Shown in pieces: positions 52,145 to 63,808 of a stretch of DNA of 64,000 bases; the stretch's first letter is position 1; each line of letters starts with the position of its first letter. A program made the translations under genes and the position numbers. The notes beneath the pieces were generated by a model, which was not told the DNA's origin, did no database searches, and worked only from the letters and a program-made list of their open reading frames with translations. Origin of the DNA: Litoreibacter arenae DSM 19593 (GTDB lineage Bacteria; Pseudomonadota; Alphaproteobacteria; Rhodobacterales; Rhodobacteraceae). The DNA is taken from NCBI RefSeq assembly GCF_000442275.2, contig NZ_KE557314.1, positions 465,085 through 529,084 on the forward strand, read 5' to 3'.

Positions 52145-53251
52145 ATGGCGGGGCTGCACCTCTCTGCGTTAACCCTATCTCATTTCAGGTCACACCGGCG
52201 GGTGGAGCTGGAACTTGACGCCCGACCGATCGCAATATTCGGTGCAAACGGTGCCGGGAAAACCAACATTTTAGAGGCGATTTCAATGCTTTCACCCGGT
52301 CGCGGGTTGCGTCGCGCGAAAGCCGACGAGATCGCCCGAACGCCGGAGGCAGTGGGTTGGAAGGTTTCTGGCGTGCTGCACAGCTTGACCCAAATCCATG
52401 AAGTCGAAACGCAGGCCGAGGCTGGCGGCAACCGCACAGTCAGCATTGACGGCAAAACCGCGCCTCAGGTCGCACTTGGCCGCGTTGCGCGCGTGGTCTG
52501 GTTGGTGCCCGCGATGGACCGCCTATGGCTCGAGGGGGCCGACGGGCGGCGACGGTTCCTTGACCGGATCACCCTGAGTTTCGAGCCGAAGCATGCCGAA
52601 GTTTCAGTCGCTTACGAGAAGGCAATGCGAGAGCGGAACCGACTGTTAAAAGACATGGTGCGCGACGCGATGTGGTATGGCGCGCTGGAGGCGCAGATGG
52701 CCGAGGCGGGGGCGCGGATCATTGCGAACAGGGCGACTGCGCTGGCCCGTCTGCAAAGCGCGATGGATGATGCGCGGACCTCTTTTCCAACGGCGGAACT
52801 GTCGATTGAGAACCCGCAAGACGCTGATTTTATTGACAGCGCGGATGCCTTGCTTGCCGCACTTCAAGCATCGCGCCAGACAGATTTACGGGCCGGACGC
52901 ACCCTAACCGGGCCGCACCGCGCTGATATGAAGGCCATTTACAAGACCAAGAATATTGAGGCAAAACAATGTTCTACCGGCGAACAGAAGGCCTTGTTGC
53001 TGTCTCTGATCCTCGCAAATGCCCGTGCCCTGTCCGAAGATTTTGGCGCGGCCCCTATCATCTTGCTTGATGAAGTCGCCGCGCATTTGGACGCTGACCG
53101 GCGCGCCGCGCTTTATGACGAAATATGCGCTCTCAAAGCGCAAGCCTGGATGACCGGAACGGGTGCGGAGTTGTTCGCGGAGTTGGGCGACCGTGCGCAG
53201 CATTTCGAAGTCTCCGAAATCGACGGCACATCACGGGTGACACGGCTGTGA
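52145..53251 (+). CDS. recF: DNA recombination/repair protein RecF
   Basis: A 368-residue SMC-like ATPase. Walker A GANGAGKTNILEAI near residue 34, signature STGEQKALLLSLILA and Walker B PIILLDEVAAHLD. Loads RecA at gaps. Part of dnaA-dnaN-recF. Confidence 0.95.
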   Translation: MAGLHLSALTLSHFRSHRRVELELDARPIAIFGANGAGKTNILEAISMLSPGRGLRRAKADEIARTPEAVGWKVSGVLHSLTQIHEVETQAEAGGNRTVSIDGKTAPQVALGRVARVVWLVPAMDRLWLEGADGRRRFLDRITLSFEPKHAEVSVAYEKAMRERNRLLKDMVRDAMWYGALEAQMAEAGARIIANRATALARLQSAMDDARTSFPTAELSIENPQDADFIDSADALLAALQASRQTDLRAGRTLTGPHRADMKAIYKTKNIEAKQCSTGEQKALLLSLILANARALSEDFGAAPIILLDEVAAHLDADRRAALYDEICALKAQAWMTGTGAELFAELGDRAQHFEVSEIDGTSRVTRL

Positions 53252-53254
53252 AAA

Positions 53255-53299
53255 TGTACAACACGTACGCCACGCACATCGTTTTTCGCAGTTTGTACA
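53255..53299. repeat. Inverted repeat before the LysE-family gene
   Basis: TGTACAA (53255-53261) and TTGTACA (53293-53299) flank the 49-base gap, the second 1 base before the ATG. Could be a split operator or chance. Confidence 0.35.
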
Positions 53300-53300
53300 A

Positions 53301-53921
53301 ATGACCATCACGCCATTCGAGCTTCTCTTCTACGCAGGCGGGTTGCTGATCCTGTTTCTGACCCCCGGACCGGTTTGGGTGGCGCTGTTGGCGCGATCCA
53401 TGTCGGGGGGCTTTCACGCGGCATGGCCGCTGGCGCTAGGCGTCGTCGTGGGCGATGTCATCTGGCCACTGGTGGCGGTTCTGGGCGTGTCTTGGATCGT
53501 CGATCAGGTCAGCTGGTTCATGGATGTGCTCAAATGGGTTGCGGTGCTCATGTTCATCGTCATGGGCGGCCTTCTGATCCGCAACGCTGATGCGGAGTTG
53601 TCCAAGGATAGCCGCCTGACCCGCCCGGGCATGTGGGCGGGGTTCATAGCCGGGCTAGTCGTCATCCTCGCGAACCCGAAAGCGGTGCTGTTCTACATGG
53701 GGGTTTTGCCGGGCTTCTTCGACCTGACACGCATCACGTGGGCCGATATCGCGGCGATCTGCTTTCTCAGCTTCATCGTGCCGCTGACCGGCAACCTGAT
53801 CCTTGCCCTGTCGGTCGACCGCGTCAGGGGCCTTCTGAAAGCCCCCGGCGCAGTCGGCAGAATGAACACAATCGCGGGTTGGTTGCTGGTCGGCGTGGGT
53901 ATCGTGATCGGCTTGACCTAG
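53301..53921 (+). CDS. LysE/RhtB-family amino acid exporter
   Basis: A 206-residue inner-membrane protein with about six helices and the family opening LILFLTPGPVWVALLARSMSGG. ILANPKAVLFYMGVLPGFF is the conserved middle. It exports amino acids or related compounds; substrate unknown. It lies between recF and gyrB. Confidence 0.85.
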   Translation: MTITPFELLFYAGGLLILFLTPGPVWVALLARSMSGGFHAAWPLALGVVVGDVIWPLVAVLGVSWIVDQVSWFMDVLKWVAVLMFIVMGGLLIRNADAELSKDSRLTRPGMWAGFIAGLVVILANPKAVLFYMGVLPGFFDLTRITWADIAAICFLSFIVPLTGNLILALSVDRVRGLLKAPGAVGRMNTIAGWLLVGVGIVIGLT

Positions 53922-54008
53922 CCCGCCAGCACATGTCGAAACACGCCCCGCCGACGTCGCGGCGCGAGGCACAATATATTGCGCCATTTGCGTGACATTC
54001 CCCTGTAA

Positions 54009-56462
<2,454 letters not shown>

Positions 56463-56466
56463 ACCC

Positions 56467-57570
56467 CTACTGAACGATGAATTCTGCATGCAAGGCCCCT
56501 GCGGCCTTGATGCTTTTCAGGATATCAATCATGTCCATCGGCGAGACCCCCAGCGCGTTGAGGCCTGACACCACATCTTTCAACGTCGTACCCGGTGCCA
56601 GTTCCGCGAGGCCGGTTCCGGGCTCTTCGTTGATCGCAGCGGTCGTACGGGGAACAACGACAGTTTCCCCTTCACTGAACGGGTTGGGCTGAACCACCAT
56701 CGGCCCCTCCTCGATGGTGAGTGTCAGGTTTCCCTGCGCAACTGCAACGCGGGAGATGCGGACGTTTTCATCCATGACGATGGTGCCGGAGCGCTGGTCG
56801 ACGACCACTCTTGCGCGTCTTTCCGGCTCCACGATGATGTTCTCGATCCGGCTGAGCACATGAGCCGGAGAGCGCAGGCCGGTGGCGTCAATATCCAGTT
56901 CCACCGTGCCGCCGTCCAGCATCAACGCCACGCGGCGGTTCAAAGCCGCGTTGATCGCACGTTCGATCTTTTCTGCGGTAGAGAAATCGGGCGTGCGGAG
57001 CGCCAGACGGATGCTTGTCATATCTGCAAACTCGAATTCGACCTCGCGTTCAACCCGACCGCCGGACGGCACGATGCCTGCGGTCGGCACACCATGAACG
57101 ACACGGGCTGCGTCGCCCTCAGCAGCTATTCCCCCGGCGATTACAGTGCCTTGTGCCACCACATATACATCGCCATCGGCAGCGTTCAGGGGCGTCATGA
57201 TCAGGGTTCCGCCCAGCAGGCTTTTCGCGTCGCCGATGGCGGAGACCGTCACGTCGACTTTGCTGCCCGCGCGACTGAACGCCGGAAGCGACGACGTGAC
57301 CAGAACAGCCGCGATATTCTTGGGGCGAAATTGCTCGCCGCCGACATTTACGCCCAGTCGCTCCAGAATGTTCACCATCATTTCCTCGGTGAACGGCGAA
57401 TTCCTGAGGCCATCGCCTGTGCCGTTCAGCCCCACGACCAGCCCGTAACCGACCAAATCGTTGCCACGCACACCGTCGAATTCTACCAGATCCTTGAGTC
57501 GGACGCTGGAGGCTGCGACGACGCCTGGCATGATCGCCAGCGTCAGGACAAGGAGTGCCGCGCGGATCAT
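56467..57570 (-). CDS. flgI: Flagellar P-ring protein FlgI
   Basis: A 367-residue periplasmic ring protein with signal peptide (IRAALLVLTLAIMPGVVAAS) and family motifs LVGYGLVVGLNGTGDGLRNSPFTEEMM and DVYVVAQGTVIAGG. C-terminus LNALGVSPMDMIDILKSIKAAGALHAEFIVQ. GC-rich: I count 40 G/C in 57241-57300. Overlaps flgL by 4 bases; last gene of the second flagellar block. Confidence 0.96.
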   Translation of the reverse strand: MIRAALLVLTLAIMPGVVAASSVRLKDLVEFDGVRGNDLVGYGLVVGLNGTGDGLRNSPFTEEMMVNILERLGVNVGGEQFRPKNIAAVLVTSSLPAFSRAGSKVDVTVSAIGDAKSLLGGTLIMTPLNAADGDVYVVAQGTVIAGGIAAEGDAARVVHGVPTAGIVPSGGRVEREVEFEFADMTSIRLALRTPDFSTAEKIERAINAALNRRVALMLDGGTVELDIDATGLRSPAHVLSRIENIIVEPERRARVVVDQRSGTIVMDENVRISRVAVAQGNLTLTIEEGPMVVQPNPFSEGETVVVPRTTAAINEEPGTGLAELAPGTTLKDVVSGLNALGVSPMDMIDILKSIKAAGALHAEFIVQ

Positions 57571-58577
57571 CGCAGGTAGTCCGAAAGGCGCAATTGCGAC
57601 GTACGGGCAGTCAGCACATAGAGCGTTTCGATCTGGTGCTGGACGGCCTCCAGCGCGCTGGCGGTCTCATATGGGTCGGCGGAGGTAATCTTGGAAATCG
57701 CCCCGTCGAGCAATCCGCGCTCCACGCGGCCCGCGACATCTGCTTCTGACAGCAACTGTTCGGTCACGCCGGTATCGCGCCGCATGCTGATCAGGGCTTG
57801 CTCCGACGCGATCAAGCCCTCACCCACACTGGACAGGACCGCGCGCTTTTCCATGTCGGACATAGGGAGCGTGCCTTCAGACACGACCGCGGCGATGGCC
57901 AAATCCCTGAGCATGGACCGTATTGCGCCGTCGTCGGCCTTGACCGGCAGCCCGATTGTATGAGCCTCGGAAATTGCTACGCCTGACTGTGCTTGCGCCG
58001 CACCGTTATACGCGAGCGTATCGAACCCACCGCCGCTGTCGTCGAACCAACTGTTCACTTGAGTGACAAAATCCGAAGCGTCCGTCGCTGTCATCGCGAT
58101 ATTGCGTATGTGCGTCAGCAACTCTGCCCCGTCGGGCAGCGGTTTGCGGTCCGATGCTACGCCGGAAAACAGATACTGCCCCGACACCTGGGCATTGAGG
58201 TAGGAGACGACCTGATTGAACCTTTCCGGTGCATTGGCAAGCTTTGCGTCAAGTACGCCGGGTTGCTCCAACGAGGCTGCGCCGATCAGGTCCGTGCCGA
58301 AGGTGGCAACTGTGTCTTGCATCGCACCAAGGCTGGTCTGCACCCCGGTCACGCGTAGGCTCAGCGCATCGCGGCCTAGTGCAAACCCGTCGAGGCGCTT
58401 CACCGAGCGCTCCAGTGCGGCGAGCGGGCCGAAATCCCCACGCACATAATCGCTGACATTTTCGCGTCGGCCGGTCGTCAATTCGGTGGTTAGCGTGGAC
58501 AGCGAGGTCTTCAACCCCGCTCCTTGCCGGCGTAGCATCATGTTTTGGCCCAGATCGCTTAGGCTGCCATAGTTCAT
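57567..58577 (-). CDS. flgL: Flagellar hook-filament junction protein FlgL
   Basis: A 336-residue protein with flagellin-like ends: LGQNMMLRRQGAGLKTSLSTLTTELTTGRRENVSDYV at the front and ALEAVQHQIETLYVLTARTSQLRLSDYLR at the end. Follows flgK by one base and joins hook to filament with FlgK. Confidence 0.9.
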   Translation of the reverse strand: MNYGSLSDLGQNMMLRRQGAGLKTSLSTLTTELTTGRRENVSDYVRGDFGPLAALERSVKRLDGFALGRDALSLRVTGVQTSLGAMQDTVATFGTDLIGAASLEQPGVLDAKLANAPERFNQVVSYLNAQVSGQYLFSGVASDRKPLPDGAELLTHIRNIAMTATDASDFVTQVNSWFDDSGGGFDTLAYNGAAQAQSGVAISEAHTIGLPVKADDGAIRSMLRDLAIAAVVSEGTLPMSDMEKRAVLSSVGEGLIASEQALISMRRDTGVTEQLLSEADVAGRVERGLLDGAISKITSADPYETASALEAVQHQIETLYVLTARTSQLRLSDYLR

Positions 58578-58578
58578 A

Positions 58579-60015
58579 TTATATCCTCAGCAGTGATTGC
58601 AGCATTTCGTCGACGGCCTGAATGACCTTGGCATTGGCGGCGAAGTTTCTTTCGATGAGCAGCAGCTTTTGCATCTCCTGATCAGTATTGACGCCGCCTG
58701 CGCGCTCAACATCTTGGAACGCCTGGACTTTCGCGGCGGCATAGCTTTGGCGTTGGCTCGCAAGCTGCCGCTCCTGCCCAATCTGAGATGTGAAGTCTGC
58801 CATCAAGGCGGAACTGGACCCCCCGTTTGAGAAGGCCCCGCTTACCGGCAGCCCTGCGTCCGAAAAGGCCCGCTCATAGGCACCGAGAAGTGTGCCGTCG
58901 GAGGCAGGGCCAGGCGTTGCGGCATTTATACCGTCGCGCAGTCGCCAAACCGCGCCGCCAGACGACGGCCTGACCGCGTCGTTAATGGCAAGGCGCGACG
59001 CCAGCCCCGCCTCCAGAGCCGGGTCAAGCGATACGCCGCGGTCGGTGAAAAGCCCGACCTGACCAGGGGCCGGCGAGCTATCTGCGGCTGCCGAGCGTTC
59101 CATAAGATCGCGCGACAATGCGTCGAGATTGGCCTGAAGCTGTGGTATGTCGTCGTCGCGCAGCGTGAAGGACGCAGCCAGTGAACCGCCCGCGATTGCG
59201 TCGAACGGCGTGCCGCTGACACTGGACGCCCCGTCGATTTCCAGCCCGCTGAGTGCGCCACTTGCAAGGCTCATGTCCGGCGTAATGGTGCCTGTTGGGC
59301 TGAACCTGAACTGGGCCGCCTGATAGTCGACCAGCGTCGTACCGTTCGGAGTGACAAGCGCAACCTGCCCGTAGCTTCTGGTAACCGTCTGAACCGGGAC
59401 GACTGCACTGACACTGTCGATCAGCACCTGCCGCTGATCCATAAGCCCCGACGGGTCGCCGCCAGAATTGACCTGCTGGTGGATTTCCTTGTTCAGTCGC
59501 GCCACATCCTGCAAGGCAGAATTCAACTGGTTGACCTGCGAGCCGATAGCGCGATCTGCCGTTTCGCGGTCCGACTGCAGGCCATCCGATATCTGGTTTA
59601 TCTTGCCCGCCAAACCGACAGCCGCGTCCAGAACCGCAGTCAGGCGCGACGCATTGGATGGATCGGCACTGGCCGTGATCAGACTTTGGTCGAACCGGTC
59701 CATAAAGGCTGTTAACGACGACGCGCTGTCCGGTGTGCCCACCGCCTGCTCGACCCGTGTGAAAAAGCTGGCGCGTGCGTCCTGAAACCCCTGTTCGGCC
59801 TGCGACAAACGCCGGTCAGCGATTGCAGCCTGACTTACCACGCGCTCCACGCCGTTGATCTGCACGCCGCCGACGGTCGCCGACCCTAGGGACAGATCCC
59901 TGCGGCCATAGCCTTCGGTCATGGCATTGGCGACGTTGGCAGATACAAGTTCTGCGGCGCGGGACACCGCGTTTATACCGGAGATTGCGTTGGAAAGGGA
60001 CGCGGACATGCTCAT
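58579..60015 (-). CDS. flgK: Flagellar hook-associated protein FlgK
   Basis: A 478-residue protein with the opening LSNAISGINAVSRAAELVSANVANAMTEGYGRRDLS and ending NTDQEMQKLLLIERNFAANAKVIQAVDEMLQSLL. The middle includes SGLMDQRQVLIDSVSA. First hook-filament junction protein. Encoded after flgE. Confidence 0.93.
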   Translation of the reverse strand: MSMSASLSNAISGINAVSRAAELVSANVANAMTEGYGRRDLSLGSATVGGVQINGVERVVSQAAIADRRLSQAEQGFQDARASFFTRVEQAVGTPDSASSLTAFMDRFDQSLITASADPSNASRLTAVLDAAVGLAGKINQISDGLQSDRETADRAIGSQVNQLNSALQDVARLNKEIHQQVNSGGDPSGLMDQRQVLIDSVSAVVPVQTVTRSYGQVALVTPNGTTLVDYQAAQFRFSPTGTITPDMSLASGALSGLEIDGASSVSGTPFDAIAGGSLAASFTLRDDDIPQLQANLDALSRDLMERSAAADSSPAPGQVGLFTDRGVSLDPALEAGLASRLAINDAVRPSSGGAVWRLRDGINAATPGPASDGTLLGAYERAFSDAGLPVSGAFSNGGSSSALMADFTSQIGQERQLASQRQSYAAAKVQAFQDVERAGGVNTDQEMQKLLLIERNFAANAKVIQAVDEMLQSLLRI

Positions 60016-60036
60016 GATGGGGGTCCTTGGTCTGGA

Positions 60037-61344
60037 TTAGCGTTTGATATTGGTGGTTTCCTGCAACATCTCGTCCACTGTCTGGATGACCTTTGCGTTG
60101 GAGGAGTAGGCCCGCTGGGTCTGGATCAGCGCGGTCAACTCGCCCGCGACATCGGTGGTGGACTCCTCCAGCGCGTAGCCGAGAACCTCTCCTGTCGGAC
60201 CATCTCCCGCATCCCACAGGAAGAAAGAGCCGCTTTCGCTGGAAGGCGCGTAGGTCTGGTTGTCCATTGCCGTCAACCCGTTCGGGTTGGCCAAATCGAC
60301 CAGAGGTATCTGGTAGATTGTCCGGGTGATCCCGATGTCGAAGGTTGCTTGCACATACCCGTTAGCGTCGACATTGACGGAGGTCATGTTGCCGACAGGA
60401 GAGCCGTCCTTGGTGATCTGCGTCGGGGCAAAACTGTCGGACAACTGGGTTACGCCTACGCCGGAGCCAAGTTCACCGATGGTGATGTCGAGCGGGCCGC
60501 CGTCGAGAGTTACTTCAAAGCTGCCTGTCGCCGGATCATAGTCCCCGCCTTCCACTGACGTGCGGGTCACAGACGCCAATGTACCGCCCTGACCGCGAGT
60601 GTCGTCGAAGACCATGGTATATTGTCCGACCAACGCGCCGCCGCTGGCGGAATCGCGCAGCTCCATCGTCCATTCGTTAGACGCGCCGGACGCCGGAACG
60701 ACGGGTGTATAGGTGACCATCAAGTTCTGAGACGTCCCGAGATTGTCGAAATACTCCACCGACAATTCCAGACTTTCGCCGCTGGCACCGGCCTCGCTTT
60801 CGGTCGCAGGCAGGTTGACGCCAAGACCCATGCGCGTTGTCGGCTCACCTGCATATTGGTTTACGTTGATTTGGACTGGGCGCAGCCCGTCGGCCGTATC
60901 GCGCGGGAAAGTGGGCACGGTGCCGTCCGCATCGGCGGGCCAGCCCATCAAAACCATGCCGCTGTCAGTGGTCAGGTAACCCTGAGAATCGGTACGAAAC
61001 GAACCTGTCGTTGCCAGCCGGAACGGAAGGTCACCCGACTGCGCATTGACGGCGGATTCCGTTGTGATGGGAAGAAAGCCCCGTCCACGAACCGCAAGAT
61101 CGGTCGAGTTCGTGGTCGTCAGGAGCGAGCCCGCCTGATCTATCAGCCGCTGCGAAGTCACACGGACACCACCGGCAGAATAGCTGCCGCGCCCGTTCGA
61201 GACTACCATGGAGTGGAACTCGGTTTCCGCGCGCTTGTAGCCGTTTGTGCCGGAATTGGCGATGTTGTCCGAGATCGTCGACAGGCGACTTGCGTTGGCG
61301 GCAAGACCGGCCACGCCGGCATTCAGGGAAGATGAAATCGTCAT
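60037..61344 (-). CDS. flgE: Flagellar hook protein FlgE
   Basis: A 435-residue hook protein. Start ATG 61344 (MTISSSLNAGVAGLAANASRLSTISDNIANSGTNGYKRAETEFHS). Ends with VAGELTALIQTQRAYSSNAKVIQTVDEMLQETTNIKR. A longer frame from 61389 would include a CtrA-site-proximal leader and is rejected. Confidence 0.94.
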   Translation of the reverse strand: MTISSSLNAGVAGLAANASRLSTISDNIANSGTNGYKRAETEFHSMVVSNGRGSYSAGGVRVTSQRLIDQAGSLLTTTNSTDLAVRGRGFLPITTESAVNAQSGDLPFRLATTGSFRTDSQGYLTTDSGMVLMGWPADADGTVPTFPRDTADGLRPVQINVNQYAGEPTTRMGLGVNLPATESEAGASGESLELSVEYFDNLGTSQNLMVTYTPVVPASGASNEWTMELRDSASGGALVGQYTMVFDDTRGQGGTLASVTRTSVEGGDYDPATGSFEVTLDGGPLDITIGELGSGVGVTQLSDSFAPTQITKDGSPVGNMTSVNVDANGYVQATFDIGITRTIYQIPLVDLANPNGLTAMDNQTYAPSSESGSFFLWDAGDGPTGEVLGYALEESTTDVAGELTALIQTQRAYSSNAKVIQTVDEMLQETTNIKR

Positions 61345-61395
61345 AATGCGCCTTTCTGAAGCATAGAACTTGAAGGCGACTATGCGCACGGTGCC

Positions 61396-61410
61396 TTAAC
61401 ATCGCGCTAA
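61396..61410 (-). promoter_or_regulatory. CtrA-like box upstream of flgE
   Basis: Read on minus: TTAGCGCGATGTTAA (TTAG-N7-TTAA), 52 bases before the flgE ATG. Confidence 0.55.
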
Positions 61411-61430
61411 CAGGTACAATTGAACCTAGT

Positions 61431-62246
61431 TTACTGCCGGGCCCGCAAAAGGGTGACTTCCAGCCGGTTGTTGCGCGGCGCCATGGGATCGTCGAGCAAG
61501 GGCGTGCTCTGACCATAGCCCGTCAACCGCTCGAAGCGCGCCGGATCGAAACCGTGGATATCCATCAGGTCGCGCATCAAATGCGCGCGCGTCGTCGTTT
61601 CATCCCAAGCGGGATTTTCTGCCAGAACCGATGGGTATGCCCGGGAGTGGCTAGAGATGGAAACACGGTTGGCCGCAATCTGAAAAACCTCGACCAGCAT
61701 TTTAGATATCTCGCGCAGGATCTGCGTCGGACGACCGGTCTCGGGCTCGAATAGGGGGGCGCCGTCCAGATCGAAAATCTCGACCACCAGACCTTCGTCG
61801 GTAACATCAGTGATAATGTGTTCCAGTGCCATTTCCTTGATCAGGCTTTCGCCGCCTTTTCCCATGATGCCTGTTGCAAGTTTTGTGAGCTCGGCTCGCT
61901 CCTCCTCGCCCAGTGCGCCTTGCGGGCTGTTGGCGGAGGTCGGAGTATCCGGCAGGCCACCTTGCCCCGATTGCGGCAAACGGCTTTGTATCAGCAGAGA
62001 ATCACCGCCGAAGGCACCGTTCCCGCCACCCGACACCCGCGCCACCGCGATTGTCGGAGCGAAATAGTCCGCCAGGCCCTTGCGCTGCTTTTCGGTAGTG
62101 GCATTCAACAGCCACATGAGCATGAAAAACGCCATCATCGCGGTCACGAAGTCAGCGTAAGCAACCTTCCACGCGCCGCCGTGATGCCCGCCACTGACGA
62201 TCACCTTCTTGCGCTTTATGATGATGGGTCGGGCGTTGTCGCTCAT
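61431..62246 (-). CDS. motB: Flagellar stator protein MotB
   Basis: A 271-residue protein: one membrane helix with the proton-carrying aspartate (D32 in WKVAYADFVTAMMAFFMLMWLL), a linker with the plug region, and a C-terminal OmpA-like peptidoglycan-binding domain (about 140-270, ISSHSRAY, RAHLMRDLMDIHGFDPARFERLTGYGQ, NNRLEVTLL). Start ATG 62246 with GAGG in front; the TTG at 62273 is rejected. Its partner motA is 36 kb away. Confidence 0.93.
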   Translation of the reverse strand: MSDNARPIIIKRKKVIVSGGHHGGAWKVAYADFVTAMMAFFMLMWLLNATTEKQRKGLADYFAPTIAVARVSGGGNGAFGGDSLLIQSRLPQSGQGGLPDTPTSANSPQGALGEEERAELTKLATGIMGKGGESLIKEMALEHIITDVTDEGLVVEIFDLDGAPLFEPETGRPTQILREISKMLVEVFQIAANRVSISSHSRAYPSVLAENPAWDETTTRAHLMRDLMDIHGFDPARFERLTGYGQSTPLLDDPMAPRNNRLEVTLLRARQ

Positions 62247-62289
62247 CTCGGTCCTCGCAGAATCGTGGGACAAGATAAGCAGGGGCGAC

Positions 62290-62304
62290 TGAAACCCCGG
62301 TTAA
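62290..62304 (-). promoter_or_regulatory. Weak CtrA-like box upstream of motB
   Basis: Read on minus: TTAACCGGGGTTTCA (TTAA-N7-TTCA), 43 bases before the motB ATG. One half-site is perfect, the other has two mismatches; the spacing from the gene matches the other boxes. Confidence 0.35.
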
Positions 62305-62322
62305 CAGATACAATTTTCGGGA

Positions 62323-62745
62323 CTATCCCCGCGCGCGGTCAAGTAGCAGGGAGGTTTCACTGCCAGTCACACCGGAGACTTCGCGGACCTGCCGCAAGAC
62401 GCGGTCGAAATCGGGAAGGCTTACGGTTTCGATCCGCGCGACCAGATCCCAAACACCATTTGTCGTATGCAGATCCACAATCTCTGGCATCCGCCGAAGC
62501 TGTCTGACGACCGACGCCGTTTGCGCGCCTTTAACCTCAACCATCATCACGGCATGGATCAGATCATCCAGGCCAACCTGCCCCAACTCGATCGTGAAGC
62601 GCCGGATTGTTCCATCCCGCCGCATCCGGTCCAGCCGGGTCTGAACGGTCATCCGGGACACGCCAAGCTGCCCCGCCAAAGTGGTGATCGAGGCGCGGCC
62701 ATCCTGCTTGAGAAGTGCAATCAGCTGCTGGTCAGTATCGTCCAT
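62323..62745 (-). CDS. Lrp/AsnC-family transcriptional regulator
   Basis: A 140-residue regulator: N-terminal winged helix (TDQQLIALLKQDGRASITTLAGQLGVSRMTVQTRLDRM) and C-terminal RAM ligand domain (VMMVEVKGAQTASVVRQLRR, then GVWDLVARIE). It is divergent from arginase, so it probably responds to arginine or ornithine and controls those genes. Upstream of motB on the same strand but not obviously linked. Confidence 0.9.
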   Translation of the reverse strand: MDDTDQQLIALLKQDGRASITTLAGQLGVSRMTVQTRLDRMRRDGTIRRFTIELGQVGLDDLIHAVMMVEVKGAQTASVVRQLRRMPEIVDLHTTNGVWDLVARIETVSLPDFDRVLRQVREVSGVTGSETSLLLDRARG

Positions 62746-62877
62746 CTCGCTATCAACCTACCAATATGATTAACGCACTATGTATATTGTAAATTAATAT
62801 CATCAATTTTGCCATAGTGATTGTCGCAAATGTCAATCGTACCACCTATCCTGAAACCAACATCACAGGAGAGATCA

Positions 62878-63807
62878 ATGACCTCGAAGACATGCACACT
62901 CGTCGGCGCGCCCGTCCAGTCCGGCGCAAGTCAGCCCGGCTGTATCATGGGTCCGGATGCGTTTCGCACGGCCCGGCTGGCAGAAACCCTGGGTGAGCTT
63001 GGCCACAGCGTCAGCGATACAGGCAATGTCAGCGCGACCGACTTGCCGGATGTGAGCCACTCTAACGGGGCGATCCATGATCTGGCGCAGACAGTGGCGT
63101 GGGCGAAGGCACTGGAAAGCGCAGCGTTCGAGGCGGCGCAAAGTTCCGACATGCCGATCTTTCTGGGCGGCGATCACAGCCTGTCCATCGGCACCGTGCC
63201 AGGCATCGCGCGACATTGGGCAACGAAAGACCGCCCGTTATTTGTCCTGTGGCTGGACGCGCACCCCGACTTCCACACGCTGGAGACCACCTCCAGCGGC
63301 AACCTTCACGGTACGCCGGTTGCCTATTTCAGCGGGCTGCCGGGCTTCGAGGTTTATCCGCCGCTGGCAGCGCCCGTCGATCCGGCAAACCTGTGTATGC
63401 TCGGCATCCGCTCGGTCGATCCGGCAGAAAACGCCGCGCTGGCGGAACGTGAGGTGGATGTGAGCGACATGCGTGCGATTGACGAGCATGGCATCGCCGC
63501 CCCACTACGCGCGTTCCTTGAGCGGGTGCGCGAAGCGAACGGTGCGCTACACGTCTCGCTCGACGTGGACTTTCTGGAGCCATCCATCGCCCCCGCCGTC
63601 GGCACCACGGTGCCCGGCGGTGCCACGTTCCGCGAGGCGCATCTGGTGATGGAAATGCTGTGTGACAGCGGCCTCGTGACCTCGCTCGATATGGTAGAGC
63701 TGAACCCGTTTCTGGACGAGCGCGGCCGCACCGCCAGTCTGATGGTCGACCTGTGCGCAAGCCTGATGGGCCGCAAGGTTCTCGACCGCCCAACCCGGAG
63801 ATTCTGA
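62878..63807 (+). CDS. rocF: Arginase
   Basis: A 309-residue manganese enzyme that splits arginine to ornithine and urea. Metal-binding motifs GGDHS (97-101), DAHPDFH (127-133) and SLDVDFLEP with D229 and D231; GNLHG (141-145) fits arginase rather than agmatinase. GGAGAG precedes the ATG at 62878. Ornithine cyclodeaminase follows with one base between stop and start. Confidence 0.93.
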   Translation: MTSKTCTLVGAPVQSGASQPGCIMGPDAFRTARLAETLGELGHSVSDTGNVSATDLPDVSHSNGAIHDLAQTVAWAKALESAAFEAAQSSDMPIFLGGDHSLSIGTVPGIARHWATKDRPLFVLWLDAHPDFHTLETTSSGNLHGTPVAYFSGLPGFEVYPPLAAPVDPANLCMLGIRSVDPAENAALAEREVDVSDMRAIDEHGIAAPLRAFLERVREANGALHVSLDVDFLEPSIAPAVGTTVPGGATFREAHLVMEMLCDSGLVTSLDMVELNPFLDERGRTASLMVDLCASLMGRKVLDRPTRRF

Positions 63808-63808
63808 T